A DNA stretch of 64,000 nt, from contig JBOEGX010000001.1 of the NCBI GenBank assembly GCA_050633645.1, positions 372,001 to 436,000 on the forward strand, read 5' to 3'. Below the pieces are notes generated by a model that saw only the letters and a list, made by a program, of their open reading frames with translations, was not told where the DNA came from and did not search any database. Position 1 is the first letter of the stretch. The number at the start of each line of letters is the position of its first letter. A program made the position numbers and the translations under genes. The stretch comes from UBA1672 sp050633645. GTDB taxonomy: Bacteria > Pseudomonadota > Alphaproteobacteria > Micavibrionales > Micavibrionaceae. This document shows positions 28,116 to 37,433 of this stretch, one piece after another.

Positions 28116-30673
28116 ACGGATTGCTTGTTTTTTTCTGCGCGAACCCTTTCCGCAGGGAATACAAGGCTCAATGTTGTTCCTATTCCCTTTTCAGACAGAA
28201 TCTCTAACCGTCCGCCATGAATTCCCATTATTGCTTTTGACAGGGGAATCCCCAAACCAACACCAGCGCCCGACCTATCCAATGACGTTTCCACCTGCCC
28301 GAATGGTGATGTTGCCTTTTCAATTTCCGCAGACGTCATACCAACACCAGTATCAGTGATAGAGAACCTGAATGCCCCATCCGCATCATAATTATTAAAC
28401 ACTCTTATGCTGCCGTTATTTGGTGTAAACTTAATGGCATTTGAATATAAATTCCCAATGACTTGCTTAATCGATAGTTCCTCACCTAAAATTTTAGGTA
28501 ACTGGTTGGTGTCATTGGCGACTGTTAGTGATTTTTTATGTGCGCGTGTTGCATAAAGGTCAAAGCAAGACTGTAGAACATCTTCAAATTTAAACTCAGT
28601 TTCTTTAAGCTCTCGTTCTCCTGTTTCGATTTTTGAGATATCAAGAATTTCATTGATAATTTTCAGTAGCGCATTCCCACTATTATAAATGTCTAGTGCG
28701 TATTCTTTATACATTTCCTGCCCCAATGGCCCCATAACTTCGTTTTTCATAATATCAGAAAATCCAATAATGGCATTTAAGGGGGTGCGTAATTCATGAC
28801 TCATATTCGCAATGAATTCTGTTTTTGCACGGTTGGTAATATCAGATTGAATTTTGGCCTCCATAAGGGCAATATCCGCCTCTTTCCGTTTTGTAATATC
28901 TTCCATTGATCCTTCAAAGTAAAGGATTTCCCTGTCATTTCCACGAACAACACGAATATTCTCTCTGACCCAGATTTTTTCATTATCCTTTTTTAAAACT
29001 TGCGTTTCATAACCAAAAACCTCACCTTGAGCAATAAGAACCTGTATGAATTTTTCTCGCTCTTCCTTATCGTAATAAACCATACCTTTGGCATTCTTAA
29101 CTAAGCGCAGCATTTCTTCAGGGCTTTTATATCCTAAAACATTTGCCATTGCGGGATTTGCACTAAGGTACAGTCCTTCGGGTGTTAATTGATATAAGCC
29201 GCCTGCGGCGTTTTCAACGATTGTTCTATATTTTTTTTCCGCTTCGGCAAGAGCACGTTCCGCTCGGCGGCGTTCTTCAACATCGGTAACCGAGCCAACA
29301 ACACGAAGAATATCGTCGTCACCTTTGCGGATCATGGATATTGCAAGCTCGATCGCCCTGAATGTTCCATCTGCAATCCTTAGACGTGTGAACACTCTAT
29401 ATGCTTGTTTTTGGCCTCTGATTAATGCCTCAAAGTCTAGTTGCTGCTTTGCTTGATCATCAGGATACAACATGGAAAATAAATTGCTGCCCTTTGACCT
29501 TTCAACGTCAAAGCCCGTTATTCTACTCCACGCTTGGCTTAAAAATAAAAGATTACCGTCTATATCAACTTCAAAAATTGCATCACTGACCGAATCAATC
29601 ATTTCTCTATTATTTTTTTCTGCGTTCGCAATGGCTAAGTTCAAACGTTCTCTTTCTGAAATCTCTAATTCCAGTTCAGCATTTTGCACTTCCAGAGTTT
29701 TATTAACCTCCTTCATTTTAGCGGCCTGCGCATAGTTATTACGGATAAAAAGCGTCCCGAGAACTGTTAAGACACTACCAAATAGAAGGATGACATAAGG
29801 TATATATTCCAATAGCTTAACATTATCCGCCTTTAAAAATTCTAATACGATTTGCCATTCTGTATCACCAACAAAGAATCCATATTCTTGCCGCGATACG
29901 GATTCACCACCGCCTTTCTCGCGGTTCATATGGTGTATTCGCCGCCCAGAAAGAACATCACGAATAGTCATACGGGAAACGAGATTTTCCTTGGATACAA
30001 TTCCCTGATCAAATAAAAGAGTTGCCCTTGTTACGCCAATAACAATTCCTTTTTTAGAATTGTTTTCTTTTGGTGCTTTAATTAACGAAAAAGAACGGCC
30101 AATGACTTCACCTGCTGGGTCCAGGTTTTTATACTCCATACCCTTAAAATCACTCACTACTCTTATTTTTTCGCTTTGGAAATACCCTTCAGTTACGAGA
30201 CGACGTATAAAATTGCTGTCGGGCGTCAACCAATAAATCTTTTTCTTTTCAAACTCTTCTGGAGGGCGTTCATACAAAAATTTATATTGCCAAGCCCCCG
30301 GGGTTTCTTCGTATATCCAAATTAACTGATCAAATGTAGATAAATTTGGAACGCTGCGTCTGATTTGATAGACTAAATCATCTTTGTTCTTGTTTTCGGA
30401 TAACAAAATCAGACCAGAAACCAGTCTCATTGTGCTCTCAACCCCAGAAATACCATCAACAAGGGCTTTTCCAGATTCTTGGGAAACTCTCTTATAGTTC
30501 TCAACAGACATTTCTTTTATGAAGTAGTTAAAGATCAAGAATGCCGCTATTGTAATGATTAAACCATTTACAAGCACAATGGCCTGGGCAACATTTTTAC
30601 TTAACCATATGGTTTTCTTACCATTATGGCTTTTTATAATGCCCTTATTTTTTTCCCATGTTTTATTGCTCAT
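28112..30673 (-). CDS. membrane sensor histidine kinase with periplasmic sensor and two PAS domains
   Basis: The 853-residue protein has a membrane helix at about 33-53, a periplasmic domain of some 230 residues (CHASE-like by position; a CHASE motif is not certain), and a second helix near 289-311. Then come a coiled coil, two PAS/PAC modules (about 355-475 and 480-605), a HisKA domain with the phospho-acceptor His626 in MSHELRTPLNAIIG, and a HATPase (GNLYSNAIKF near 740, DTGVGM, then GVGLGI). The H-box resembles the PleC/DivJ kinases of alphaproteobacteria. No response regulator gene is adjacent, so the output is unknown. It converges on recX. Confidence 0.93.
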   Translation of the reverse strand: MSNKTWEKNKGIIKSHNGKKTIWLSKNVAQAIVLVNGLIITIAAFLIFNYFIKEMSVENYKRVSQESGKALVDGISGVESTMRLVSGLILLSENKNKDDLVYQIRRSVPNLSTFDQLIWIYEETPGAWQYKFLYERPPEEFEKKKIYWLTPDSNFIRRLVTEGYFQSEKIRVVSDFKGMEYKNLDPAGEVIGRSFSLIKAPKENNSKKGIVIGVTRATLLFDQGIVSKENLVSRMTIRDVLSGRRIHHMNREKGGGESVSRQEYGFFVGDTEWQIVLEFLKADNVKLLEYIPYVILLFGSVLTVLGTLFIRNNYAQAAKMKEVNKTLEVQNAELELEISERERLNLAIANAEKNNREMIDSVSDAIFEVDIDGNLLFLSQAWSRITGFDVERSKGSNLFSMLYPDDQAKQQLDFEALIRGQKQAYRVFTRLRIADGTFRAIELAISMIRKGDDDILRVVGSVTDVEERRRAERALAEAEKKYRTIVENAAGGLYQLTPEGLYLSANPAMANVLGYKSPEEMLRLVKNAKGMVYYDKEEREKFIQVLIAQGEVFGYETQVLKKDNEKIWVRENIRVVRGNDREILYFEGSMEDITKRKEADIALMEAKIQSDITNRAKTEFIANMSHELRTPLNAIIGFSDIMKNEVMGPLGQEMYKEYALDIYNSGNALLKIINEILDISKIETGERELKETEFKFEDVLQSCFDLYATRAHKKSLTVANDTNQLPKILGEELSIKQVIGNLYSNAIKFTPNNGSIRVFNNYDADGAFRFSITDTGVGMTSAEIEKATSPFGQVETSLDRSGAGVGLGIPLSKAIMGIHGGRLEILSEKGIGTTLSLVFPAERVRAEKNKQSV

Positions 30674-30888
30674 AATTATTTTAAAGCTCGCCCTTTACGA
30701 GTAGTGTTCAGTAATTTTAGCAGAAAACCTGCTTTCACCACAAATACATAACTCATTATTAAGTTAGGCACGATCATTTGGTATATCATCGTATTCTAAT
30801 TATATTATGAAATCAGATATTTTAATTAATTTTATAAAAACAGTTGCTTATAACTTTTTACACATCGAAACATAGTAATTAAATTACA

Positions 30889-30905
30889 AAAATGCTGCGC
30901 ATTTT
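30889..30905. promoter_or_regulatory. palindromic candidate PhaR operator upstream of phasin
   Basis: AAAATGC and GCATTTT are perfect seven-base inverted arms around TGC. The core ATGCTGCGC is repeated exactly at 30955-30963, 63 bases downstream. PhaR proteins are known to bind TGC-rich palindromes upstream of phasin genes; the assignment here is inference. Confidence 0.55.
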
Positions 30906-30925
30906 GAACGCGCGTTTCATTACAC

Positions 30926-30954
30926 TTGACCAAACTTTGTATTAGGACTAATAT
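30926..30954 (+). promoter_or_regulatory. sigma-70-type promoter of the phasin gene
   Basis: TTGACC at 30926-30931 and TAATAT at 30949-30954 are separated by 17 bases, five matches each to the -35 and -10 consensus. The start of transcription would fall inside or just after the 30955-30963 repeat, about 40 bases before the phasin ATG. Confidence 0.7.
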
Positions 30955-30963
30955 ATGCTGCGC
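30955..30963. promoter_or_regulatory. second copy of the ATGCTGCGC candidate operator at the phasin start site
   Basis: The exact nine-base repeat of the upstream palindrome core directly abuts the -10 element, where bound repressor would block RNA polymerase. The first copy lies 63 bases upstream, close to six helical turns. Confidence 0.5.
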
Positions 30964-30998
30964 TACACAAAATTATATTTTAAAGATTGAAGGCAATC

Positions 30999-31451
30999 AT
31001 GACCGATACAAGTGATACTCAAAACCGCGTTTTTTCTGGAATGAATATTCCAAATTTTGTTGCAAGTTATGAAGCACTACCACAATCCGCGCAGGCGTTG
31101 CTTGCGATGCAAAAAAACAATTTAAACACCATGAAGAAAATTCAGGGTGTATTCTTTGATAATATGCAGGAGATCGGTCAGCGACAAACTGCAATATTCT
31201 CTCAAATCATGGCTCAGACGACATCCTTGGCGAATGATGCTGCCCATGGTGGCAAGCCGGAGGACAAGTTGGCACAGAACCTTGCCGCAGTTAAACAAAG
31301 TTATGAAGATGCTATGATCAACGCGAAAGAGATTTCTTTGCTGGTAAAAAAAGCAAATGAAAAGGCTTCGAAAATCTTGCAAGACAGCGTGGCAGACACT
31401 TACAAGACAAGACAGAAACCTTCCGAAAAAACACGCGCATCAAACTCATAA
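30999..31451 (+). CDS. phasin family protein
   Basis: The 150-residue helical protein matches the phasin (PhaP-like) domain: a hydrophobic start (MNIPNFVASYEALPQSAQALLAMQ), then amphipathic helices with many Gln, Ala and Lys, and a basic tail. Phasins coat PHA granules. The ATG at 30999 with an AAGG upstream is preferred to the TTG at 30987. The promoter has two TGC-rich repeats that fit PhaR control, though the PHA cluster is 12 kb away. It converges on the EnvZ-like gene with a ten-base gap. Confidence 0.87.
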   Translation: MTDTSDTQNRVFSGMNIPNFVASYEALPQSAQALLAMQKNNLNTMKKIQGVFFDNMQEIGQRQTAIFSQIMAQTTSLANDAAHGGKPEDKLAQNLAAVKQSYEDAMINAKEISLLVKKANEKASKILQDSVADTYKTRQKPSEKTRASNS

Positions 31452-31461
31452 AAACTTTAAA

Positions 31462-32817
31462 TTAGATAGGGAGGGATATCTTAACTGCTAGCCCTCCATA
31501 TTTTTCACTCTGACTTAGTTCTATTTCACCACCATGTGAATGCACGATATCCATGGCGATGGGAAGGCCTAGCCCAACTCCGCCAGTTTCAGCATTTCGA
31601 GAGGAATCTACGCGATAGAACGGCCGAAACACATCGTCCAATTTATCCGCATCAATTCCTGGGCCGTTATCCTCTATAAGGATATGAACCTTATTATCTT
31701 TGACTTTTTCTAAACTCACCCATATATGATCTGCGTATTTTGTTGCGTTACTAAGAATGTTGGAGAGGCATCGTTTAAAAGCCGTTTTTCTTAAAAGTAT
31801 TTTTGTATCTATATCGTTCAGCCTCAAAGTCACATCGCACCCCTGACGCTTTGTTGATATCGTCACCTCTCTTAACAAATCCGGGATATTTGTGATAACC
31901 GAAGATTCTTGCCCTTCTCCACGCACAAAATTCAGATACCCATCAATCATGCGCTCCATTTCGTTTATGTCACGTTTCATTTCGTAGATATCGGGGCTAT
32001 CCCCCAGCATTGCGATTTGTAGCTTTAGCCTGGTAATTGGTGTGCGAAGATCATGTGACACCCCTGCCAGCATTTCAGTTCTTTGTGAAATTTGGCGTTG
32101 TATCCGTGTCTTCATATCAAGGAAAGCCACGCCAGCCTGACGAACTTCGCGAGCACCTTCGACCTTAAAGTTATTAACCTCACGACCTTTACCAAAACGT
32201 TCTGCCGCAATAGATAAGCGGCGTATAGGGCGGATTTGATTGCGCATGAATAAAACAGCTATAATTAATAAGATAATTGATGCGGCAAAAACCCATAGGA
32301 GAAATATATAGGTTGTTGATGAAAACAAACGCTTTTGGGGCATAGATATGCTTAAGACGCCCTCCTCCATTTCGACACGAACCTCGACCCATTTTTCTTG
32401 AAAATCAACGTCTACGGTGTACCGTAAGGCAAGGGCATAGCTTAATTCCTTATCAATCGTACGCTTAATCATCTCTTCCCACCCCTGAATCATTGGCGGC
32501 TGATTAGCGATAGAGGACAATGATTCACCCTTATCAAAAGTCACGAGCATACTTAGCTTTTGTTCGTATTGATCGAATAAAAACTGCATTTTTTCTTCGT
32601 CATAATTCACTAAGGACACATAATCAGGCAGCATTGCAATTTCACCTGCAACAGCATAAGCAAGGCGGGAGGTTACCTTGCTCCAATGGCGGTCGAAAAA
32701 CACATAAGTTGAAATCACCTGAATCAAGAAAACTGGGGTAACAAGAATCAGCAACGAGCGGCCAAGAAGCGTTTTGGGCAAAAACTTTTTCAAAAGCGGT
32801 TTCTTTTGATGTTGCAT
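31462..32817 (-). CDS. EnvZ-type sensor histidine kinase
   Basis: The 451-residue kinase has two membrane segments (about residues 15-35 and 170-195) flanking a periplasmic domain, a HAMP linker (RRLSIAAERFGKG), and a HisKA with phospho-acceptor His in GVSHDLRTPITRLKLQI as in EnvZ. The HATPase has NILSNATKYAD, EDNGPGID and GVGLGLPIA. It follows the OmpR-type regulator by 20 bases, a normal pair. The stimulus is unknown; osmotic or envelope sensing is a guess from the family. Confidence 0.92.
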   Translation of the reverse strand: MQHQKKPLLKKFLPKTLLGRSLLILVTPVFLIQVISTYVFFDRHWSKVTSRLAYAVAGEIAMLPDYVSLVNYDEEKMQFLFDQYEQKLSMLVTFDKGESLSSIANQPPMIQGWEEMIKRTIDKELSYALALRYTVDVDFQEKWVEVRVEMEEGVLSISMPQKRLFSSTTYIFLLWVFAASIILLIIAVLFMRNQIRPIRRLSIAAERFGKGREVNNFKVEGAREVRQAGVAFLDMKTRIQRQISQRTEMLAGVSHDLRTPITRLKLQIAMLGDSPDIYEMKRDINEMERMIDGYLNFVRGEGQESSVITNIPDLLREVTISTKRQGCDVTLRLNDIDTKILLRKTAFKRCLSNILSNATKYADHIWVSLEKVKDNKVHILIEDNGPGIDADKLDDVFRPFYRVDSSRNAETGGVGLGLPIAMDIVHSHGGEIELSQSEKYGGLAVKISLPI

Positions 32818-32837
32818 GGTTATCCTAACGTTATACC

Positions 32838-33548
32838 TTATGCTTGTCTTTCAGCGCGCAGCAAATACCCCTTGCCCCGTACGGTTTGAATATGGCGTGG
32901 GGTTCTTGTGCTTTCCTCTATTTTACGGCGAAGCCGTGTGACTTGTACATCAATAGTTCGCTCCCCCGATTCCATATTGCAACGCATACAAAGCTCTTCA
33001 CGGCTAACAACTTCGCCAATAGAATCAATTAATGCGCGCAACAAATTCCCCTCAACCGAGGTCAGGCTAACAATATTCTCTCCGCTTATTATTTCATCAT
33101 ATTTTGGGTTGAAGCTCCATTTTCCAATCGTAAAGCATGAACTTAACGGTTCCATTTTTTTTGTACGGCGCAGAATTGATTGTAACCTTAGCACTAGCTC
33201 CATAGGCTCGAATGGTTTTGGAAGATAGTCATCAGCACCAGATTTAAATCCAGAAATACGGTCTTCTGGCTCGCCCAATGCAGTGAGTAACAACACAGGA
33301 ATTTCATTTCCAGCCTCCCTTAACCCCTCTGTAAACTCCACACCCGTTTGTCCCGGCATCATCACATCAACAACCAAAGCATCAAACTCAAAGGATAACA
33401 TAATCTCGGTCGCGTCTGCTGCGTCTTTTGCACCCATTACAACAAAGCCATGTTCGTGCAAATAACGTGAAACGAGCTCCCGTATGCGCCTGTCATCATC
33501 AATAACAAGAATATGGGGTTTAGGTGCTTTTTTATCTGACTTTGTCAT
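32838..33548 (-). CDS. OmpR-type response regulator
   Basis: Starting at 33548 (MTKSDKKAPKPHILVIDDD), the 236-residue protein has a receiver domain with the acidic pair in VIDDD, the phosphorylated Asp in LVVDVMMPGQTG, and Lys in YLPKPFEP. It is followed by a winged-helix DNA-binding domain (ERTIDVQVTRLRRKIEE, then IQTVRGKGYLL). An upstream extension of 92 residues is open but reads as non-coding. It is divergent from ilvE and followed by the EnvZ-type kinase. Targets are unknown. Confidence 0.92.
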   Translation of the reverse strand: MTKSDKKAPKPHILVIDDDRRIRELVSRYLHEHGFVVMGAKDAADATEIMLSFEFDALVVDVMMPGQTGVEFTEGLREAGNEIPVLLLTALGEPEDRISGFKSGADDYLPKPFEPMELVLRLQSILRRTKKMEPLSSCFTIGKWSFNPKYDEIISGENIVSLTSVEGNLLRALIDSIGEVVSREELCMRCNMESGERTIDVQVTRLRRKIEESTRTPRHIQTVRGKGYLLRAERQA

Positions 33549-33653
33549 GAAATCATTATTTACAAAATTGTGTTTCGAATATAGCTTATATCTCTTGAAA
33601 CATATCATAAGTATACAAGCGTACAATAGAGTATAGCGGAAAGGCGTAGTAAA

Positions 33654-34526
33654 ATGTCGATAGTTCCATTTGATGAGCGCGATGGTTTTATTTGGATGAA
33701 TGGGAAAATGATCCCTTGGCGTGACGCAAAGGTTCACTGCCTGAGCCACGGTATGCATTATGCGAGTTTGGTTTTTGAAGGTGAACGCATGTATAGCGGG
33801 AAAATCTTTAAAAGCCGTGAGCATTCAGAGCGCCTTCATAATTCCGCGAATATACTGGGTATGAAAGTTCCCTATAGTGTTGATGAATTGGAAAAGATTA
33901 AATACGAAGTTTGTAAGGCAAATGATCTCAATGATGCCTATGTGCGTGCATTCGCATGGCGAGGTGGTGAACAGATGGGCGTTTCTGCAAAACTGACAAA
34001 AATTCATGTTGGTGTTGCGGCGTGGTCTTGGGGTAAATATTTCAGTGAAGACAAACGTGACCTTGGTATTTCATTGAAGACCGCCCCTTGGCGGCGCCCT
34101 GCCCCTGATACTGCGCCGACAAATAGTAAGGCGGCGGGTTTGTACATGATTTGCACGATGTCCAAACATCAGGTTGAAGATGAGGGGTATGATGACGCAC
34201 TTATGCTTGATTATCGTGGATATGTTGCGGAGGCATCGGCAGCTAATTTCTTTGCAATAAAAAATGGTGTTTTGGTTACTCCTACGCCTGATTGCTTTCT
34301 AAATGGCATTACGCGCCTGACCGTGATTGATTTAGCGCGCGAGCATGGCATAAGGGTTGATGAGCGACATATTAAACCAGAAGAACTTGGTGAATTTGAT
34401 GAGATATTTATCACAGGCACAGCCGCAGAAGTTACAGCCGTTGGTCAAATTGATGACCATAAATACACGGTTGGACCAGTTACCAAAAAACTACGAGCAG
34501 CATATGAAGCCTTGGTCCTTGCATAA
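33654..34526 (+). CDS. ilvE: branched-chain amino acid aminotransferase
   Basis: The 290-residue fold-type IV PLP enzyme transfers the amino group from glutamate to the 2-keto acids of Val, Leu and Ile. PLP binds Lys159 in NSKAAGLY, and the family block YVAEASAANFFAIKNG and FLNGITRLTVIDLA are present. Length matches the family. It is divergent from the OmpR-type gene. Together with IlvD in this window it represents two late steps of the same pathway. Confidence 0.94.
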   Translation: MSIVPFDERDGFIWMNGKMIPWRDAKVHCLSHGMHYASLVFEGERMYSGKIFKSREHSERLHNSANILGMKVPYSVDELEKIKYEVCKANDLNDAYVRAFAWRGGEQMGVSAKLTKIHVGVAAWSWGKYFSEDKRDLGISLKTAPWRRPAPDTAPTNSKAAGLYMICTMSKHQVEDEGYDDALMLDYRGYVAEASAANFFAIKNGVLVTPTPDCFLNGITRLTVIDLAREHGIRVDERHIKPEELGEFDEIFITGTAAEVTAVGQIDDHKYTVGPVTKKLRAAYEALVLA

Positions 34527-34617
34527 CCTCTTCGTAAAGTTTGACTTGTGACTTTAGTAATCGTATAATCATCTAAAATATTGATAAGCGTGAAAAACGC
34601 ATTTTATTGGGTGAAAT

Positions 34618-36312
34618 ATGGTGGAACAAGCACAAAATGCAGTGTTAAGAGCCCCTGGTTTTGAAAAATCAGATTTGGCGGCACTTACGTTGTTCAAAGA
34701 ATCTGCTAATGACTTCTTGCTAGCGGCTCTTCCTGATGAGCAAATTGCCCCTATGGACGTTAATGGAAATCCTTATGATCCTGCGTTTCTGTCCATACTT
34801 CATAATTATATTCTAAATGATCAAGTATCTTCCAATAATCCTGATCTACAGGCACTGCAAATTCAGTATTTAAGCCTGCCAGATAGCGCACTTCTGTTAA
34901 TTGAAGATTACAATGACTATACTGCGCCTCCTAATTCTGACCCAAAGGAGAATGCTGCTGCTGGTGATAGAATCGTCAACAGATTTCAGAGCAGCCTTGG
35001 TGCAAAACAAACAAATATTGAGCCAGCATATTCACCAGAAAATGATTTATATTACGTTGATATTGACGATGTGACCACACATGCAATTTCGGAAGAGCTG
35101 ACCAAGCTTAAAGCACTAAACCCTGATATTGATACGGATGATTTTAATCCAAGAGTTTTAAATGACGGGAAGGCGCATGATTTCATGAACCGACTTGTTG
35201 CAAAAAACATGGATGCAGCCAATGTAAAACCCGATGACATTAATATGACCCTTATACATTTGTGGTCATTACAACAGAATGATTGCGGATCACAAATAAG
35301 TTTAGAAGATAAAAACCTGGCCAACACTTCCTCTCTGCGGGATTTGATCGGCCTTATATCCACTGGAACACTTCCAAATGGCGGAAGTGTAAGTTATAAA
35401 CTCAACAACTCATTCAACGAAGCCACTTATAACGGGGCCATGACGAGCGACAGGTTTTTCAGTCGTGATACATATTCCGAAATAATAGGTAACGAGGAAG
35501 TCCTAGCAACCACCCTATTTAAAGATTGCGGGGATGATAACCCACATTTAGAAGATTTGAAACTGGCCGCAAAGGCACTTAATATTGATACGGAGAGCGG
35601 TGTTGTAAAACAAGAGCAGTTGGGTCAGATTGCTGCACTTATGCTTGAATATCATGCTTGCAAGCTCGGTATTGCAAAAGATGAAATAACCGAAGCGATA
35701 AATGATGGGCGTTTTATGCCTGATCTTGATGACCTTCGACTTGTTGAAGTTGGCCTTGGTATGCCTGCGAATTTGAATACGGGTAACCTTTCTGGACATG
35801 ACGCATTCATTGCAGAATTTTATAATCGTGACGCGGTAAATGCGTTCAGAACAACCCAATGGGAAAATAATTTTGGAAAATTGCCTGAAGATGTAATTTC
35901 GCAGAAGGTTAATGATTTGTATGATGGGAATGAAGCCAACCGTGATTATATTAGGTCAATGAACACGCTTCCTAGTTCGGCATATAAAAGCCCACGCTTT
36001 ATTACAGGATCTACGAAGCCCACGATTTACGAGATTAAGCGCACGGAATACCTTGCGGAAAATGCAGAAAGGCTCAAGCCTTGCGTGAGTGAAGCTGATA
36101 AACAGCCGACAAATGCGGAAACAAAAGCCGGGAAGAAACCAGAGACATCCACCCAGTTTTCAAATGCAGCGAAGCCTGATGGCGATTCACAAAGTGATTT
36201 TGAAACGGCAGCAAAAGAGGCCACTGGTAATGACGTTAATGCGATCCCAGAGGAAGAGCTTATATCAGATACGACGCCCGATCTTACAAATGCCATTGCG
36301 GCGACGAACTAA
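34618..36312 (+). CDS. orphan acidic protein of unknown function
   Basis: The 564-residue protein has no signal peptide and no membrane segment. I recognise no domain. The first 465 residues are acidic and mostly helical in look, with Asp/Asn-rich stretches (NPDIDTDDFNP, DKNLANTSSLRDLIGLI). The last 90 residues are low-complexity, rich in Thr, Lys, Glu, Pro and Ala. The start is an ATG at 34618 with no clear Shine-Dalgarno. It stands alone between ilvE and the convergent ychF. Base use resembles its neighbours, so recent transfer is not evident. A secreted or structural role cannot be told from sequence. Confidence 0.75.
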   Translation: MVEQAQNAVLRAPGFEKSDLAALTLFKESANDFLLAALPDEQIAPMDVNGNPYDPAFLSILHNYILNDQVSSNNPDLQALQIQYLSLPDSALLLIEDYNDYTAPPNSDPKENAAAGDRIVNRFQSSLGAKQTNIEPAYSPENDLYYVDIDDVTTHAISEELTKLKALNPDIDTDDFNPRVLNDGKAHDFMNRLVAKNMDAANVKPDDINMTLIHLWSLQQNDCGSQISLEDKNLANTSSLRDLIGLISTGTLPNGGSVSYKLNNSFNEATYNGAMTSDRFFSRDTYSEIIGNEEVLATTLFKDCGDDNPHLEDLKLAAKALNIDTESGVVKQEQLGQIAALMLEYHACKLGIAKDEITEAINDGRFMPDLDDLRLVEVGLGMPANLNTGNLSGHDAFIAEFYNRDAVNAFRTTQWENNFGKLPEDVISQKVNDLYDGNEANRDYIRSMNTLPSSAYKSPRFITGSTKPTIYEIKRTEYLAENAERLKPCVSEADKQPTNAETKAGKKPETSTQFSNAAKPDGDSQSDFETAAKEATGNDVNAIPEEELISDTTPDLTNAIAATN

Positions 36313-36318
36313 GAATGC

Positions 36319-37422
36319 CTAGACGTTAAAACGGAATAGGATAATGTCACCGTCTTTGACGATGTATTCTTTTCCCTCTTGGCGCATTTTACCCTTGTCT
36401 TTTGCGCCTTGCTCTCCGTTACAGGCAATGAAATCATCATAGGCAATGGTTTCGGCCTTGATAAACCCTCTTTCAAAATCAGAGTGGATCGCGCCAGCGG
36501 CTTGCGGTGCTTTCGAACCTACGGGGATTGTCCATGCGCGGGTTTCTTTTGGCCCTGCGGTGAAGTATGTTTGCAACTGTAAAAGGCTGTATCCCGCACG
36601 GATGATGCGGTTCAGGCCAGGTTCAGTTAAATCCATTGTTTCTAAAAACTCAGTTTTCTCTTCATCAGTGTCAAGCTGCGCGATTTCAGATTCGATGGAT
36701 GCACAGATTACAACGCTTTGTGCGCCCTGCTCCTTTGCCATTTCATCGACTTTTTTGCTGTAATCATTGCCATTTGCGGCATCATCTTCGGCGACGTTAC
36801 AAACATAGAGCACAGGCTTTGCCGTAATCATTTGTGCGATGCGTATCCAACGATCTTCATCTTCGTTCGATGGTGCAACAGTGCGGGCGGGCTTTCCTTC
36901 GTCAAGGGCGGCTTTGATCTTAGAAAGATAATCCACCTGTGCGACCATATCTTTGTCACCCCCGCGGGCTTTTTTCTTTAGGTTTTCGATTTGCTTATCC
37001 AGACTTTCAAGATCGGCAAGCATAAGCTCTGTCTCAATGGTTTCTGCGTCGCGAATTGGGTCAACTGAACCTTCCACATGATGAATGTCATCATCTTCAA
37101 AGCAGCGCACAACATGTATAATGGCATCTGTTTCGCGGATGTTTGATAGGAATTTGTTCCCCAACCCTTCGCCTTGAGAAGCGCCTTTGACAAGGCCTGC
37201 TATATCTACAAACTCAAGCTGTGCGGGCAATATCTCGGCAGACCCTGCTATTGCTGCGATTCTTGCGAGACGCTCATCAGGAACGGAAACGCGTCCTACA
37301 TTTGGTTCAATCGTGCAGAACGGGAAATTTGCAGCTTGTGCGGCGGCCGTTGCAGTCAAAGCGTTAAACAAGGTTGATTTTCCAACATTCGGCAGACCAA
37401 CAATTCCACAATTAAATCCCAT
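36319..37422 (-). CDS. ychF: redox- and ribosome-associated GTPase/ATPase YchF
   Basis: The 367-residue Obg-family protein has the P-loop GLPNVGKST at 9-17, DIAGLVKGAS and the altered G4 motif NVAEDD in place of NKxD, which gives ATP preference. A coiled-coil insert (LESLDKQIENLKKKARGGD) and a C-terminal TGS domain (AWTIPVGSKAPQAAGAIH) complete the YchF/OLA1 plan. It follows pth on the same strand by 11 bases. Confidence 0.96.
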   Translation of the reverse strand: MGFNCGIVGLPNVGKSTLFNALTATAAAQAANFPFCTIEPNVGRVSVPDERLARIAAIAGSAEILPAQLEFVDIAGLVKGASQGEGLGNKFLSNIRETDAIIHVVRCFEDDDIHHVEGSVDPIRDAETIETELMLADLESLDKQIENLKKKARGGDKDMVAQVDYLSKIKAALDEGKPARTVAPSNEDEDRWIRIAQMITAKPVLYVCNVAEDDAANGNDYSKKVDEMAKEQGAQSVVICASIESEIAQLDTDEEKTEFLETMDLTEPGLNRIIRAGYSLLQLQTYFTAGPKETRAWTIPVGSKAPQAAGAIHSDFERGFIKAETIAYDDFIACNGEQGAKDKGKMRQEGKEYIVKDGDIILFRFNV

Positions 37423-37433
37423 AATTTATTCCT

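Larger units (their letters stand above)
30674..30998. other. 325-base intergenic region between the sensor kinase and the phasin gene
   Basis: This AT-rich region separates two divergent genes. Bases 30674-30885 hold nothing I can name. Bases 30889-30963 hold the phasin promoter and two TGC-rich repeats, listed separately. No small open frame or RNA gene is evident. Confidence 0.7.

Noticed and set aside
33549..33824. 92-residue N-terminal extension of the OmpR-type regulator
   Set aside because: Receiver domain starts right after the later ATG; the extension reads as intergenic DNA and overlaps ilvE.
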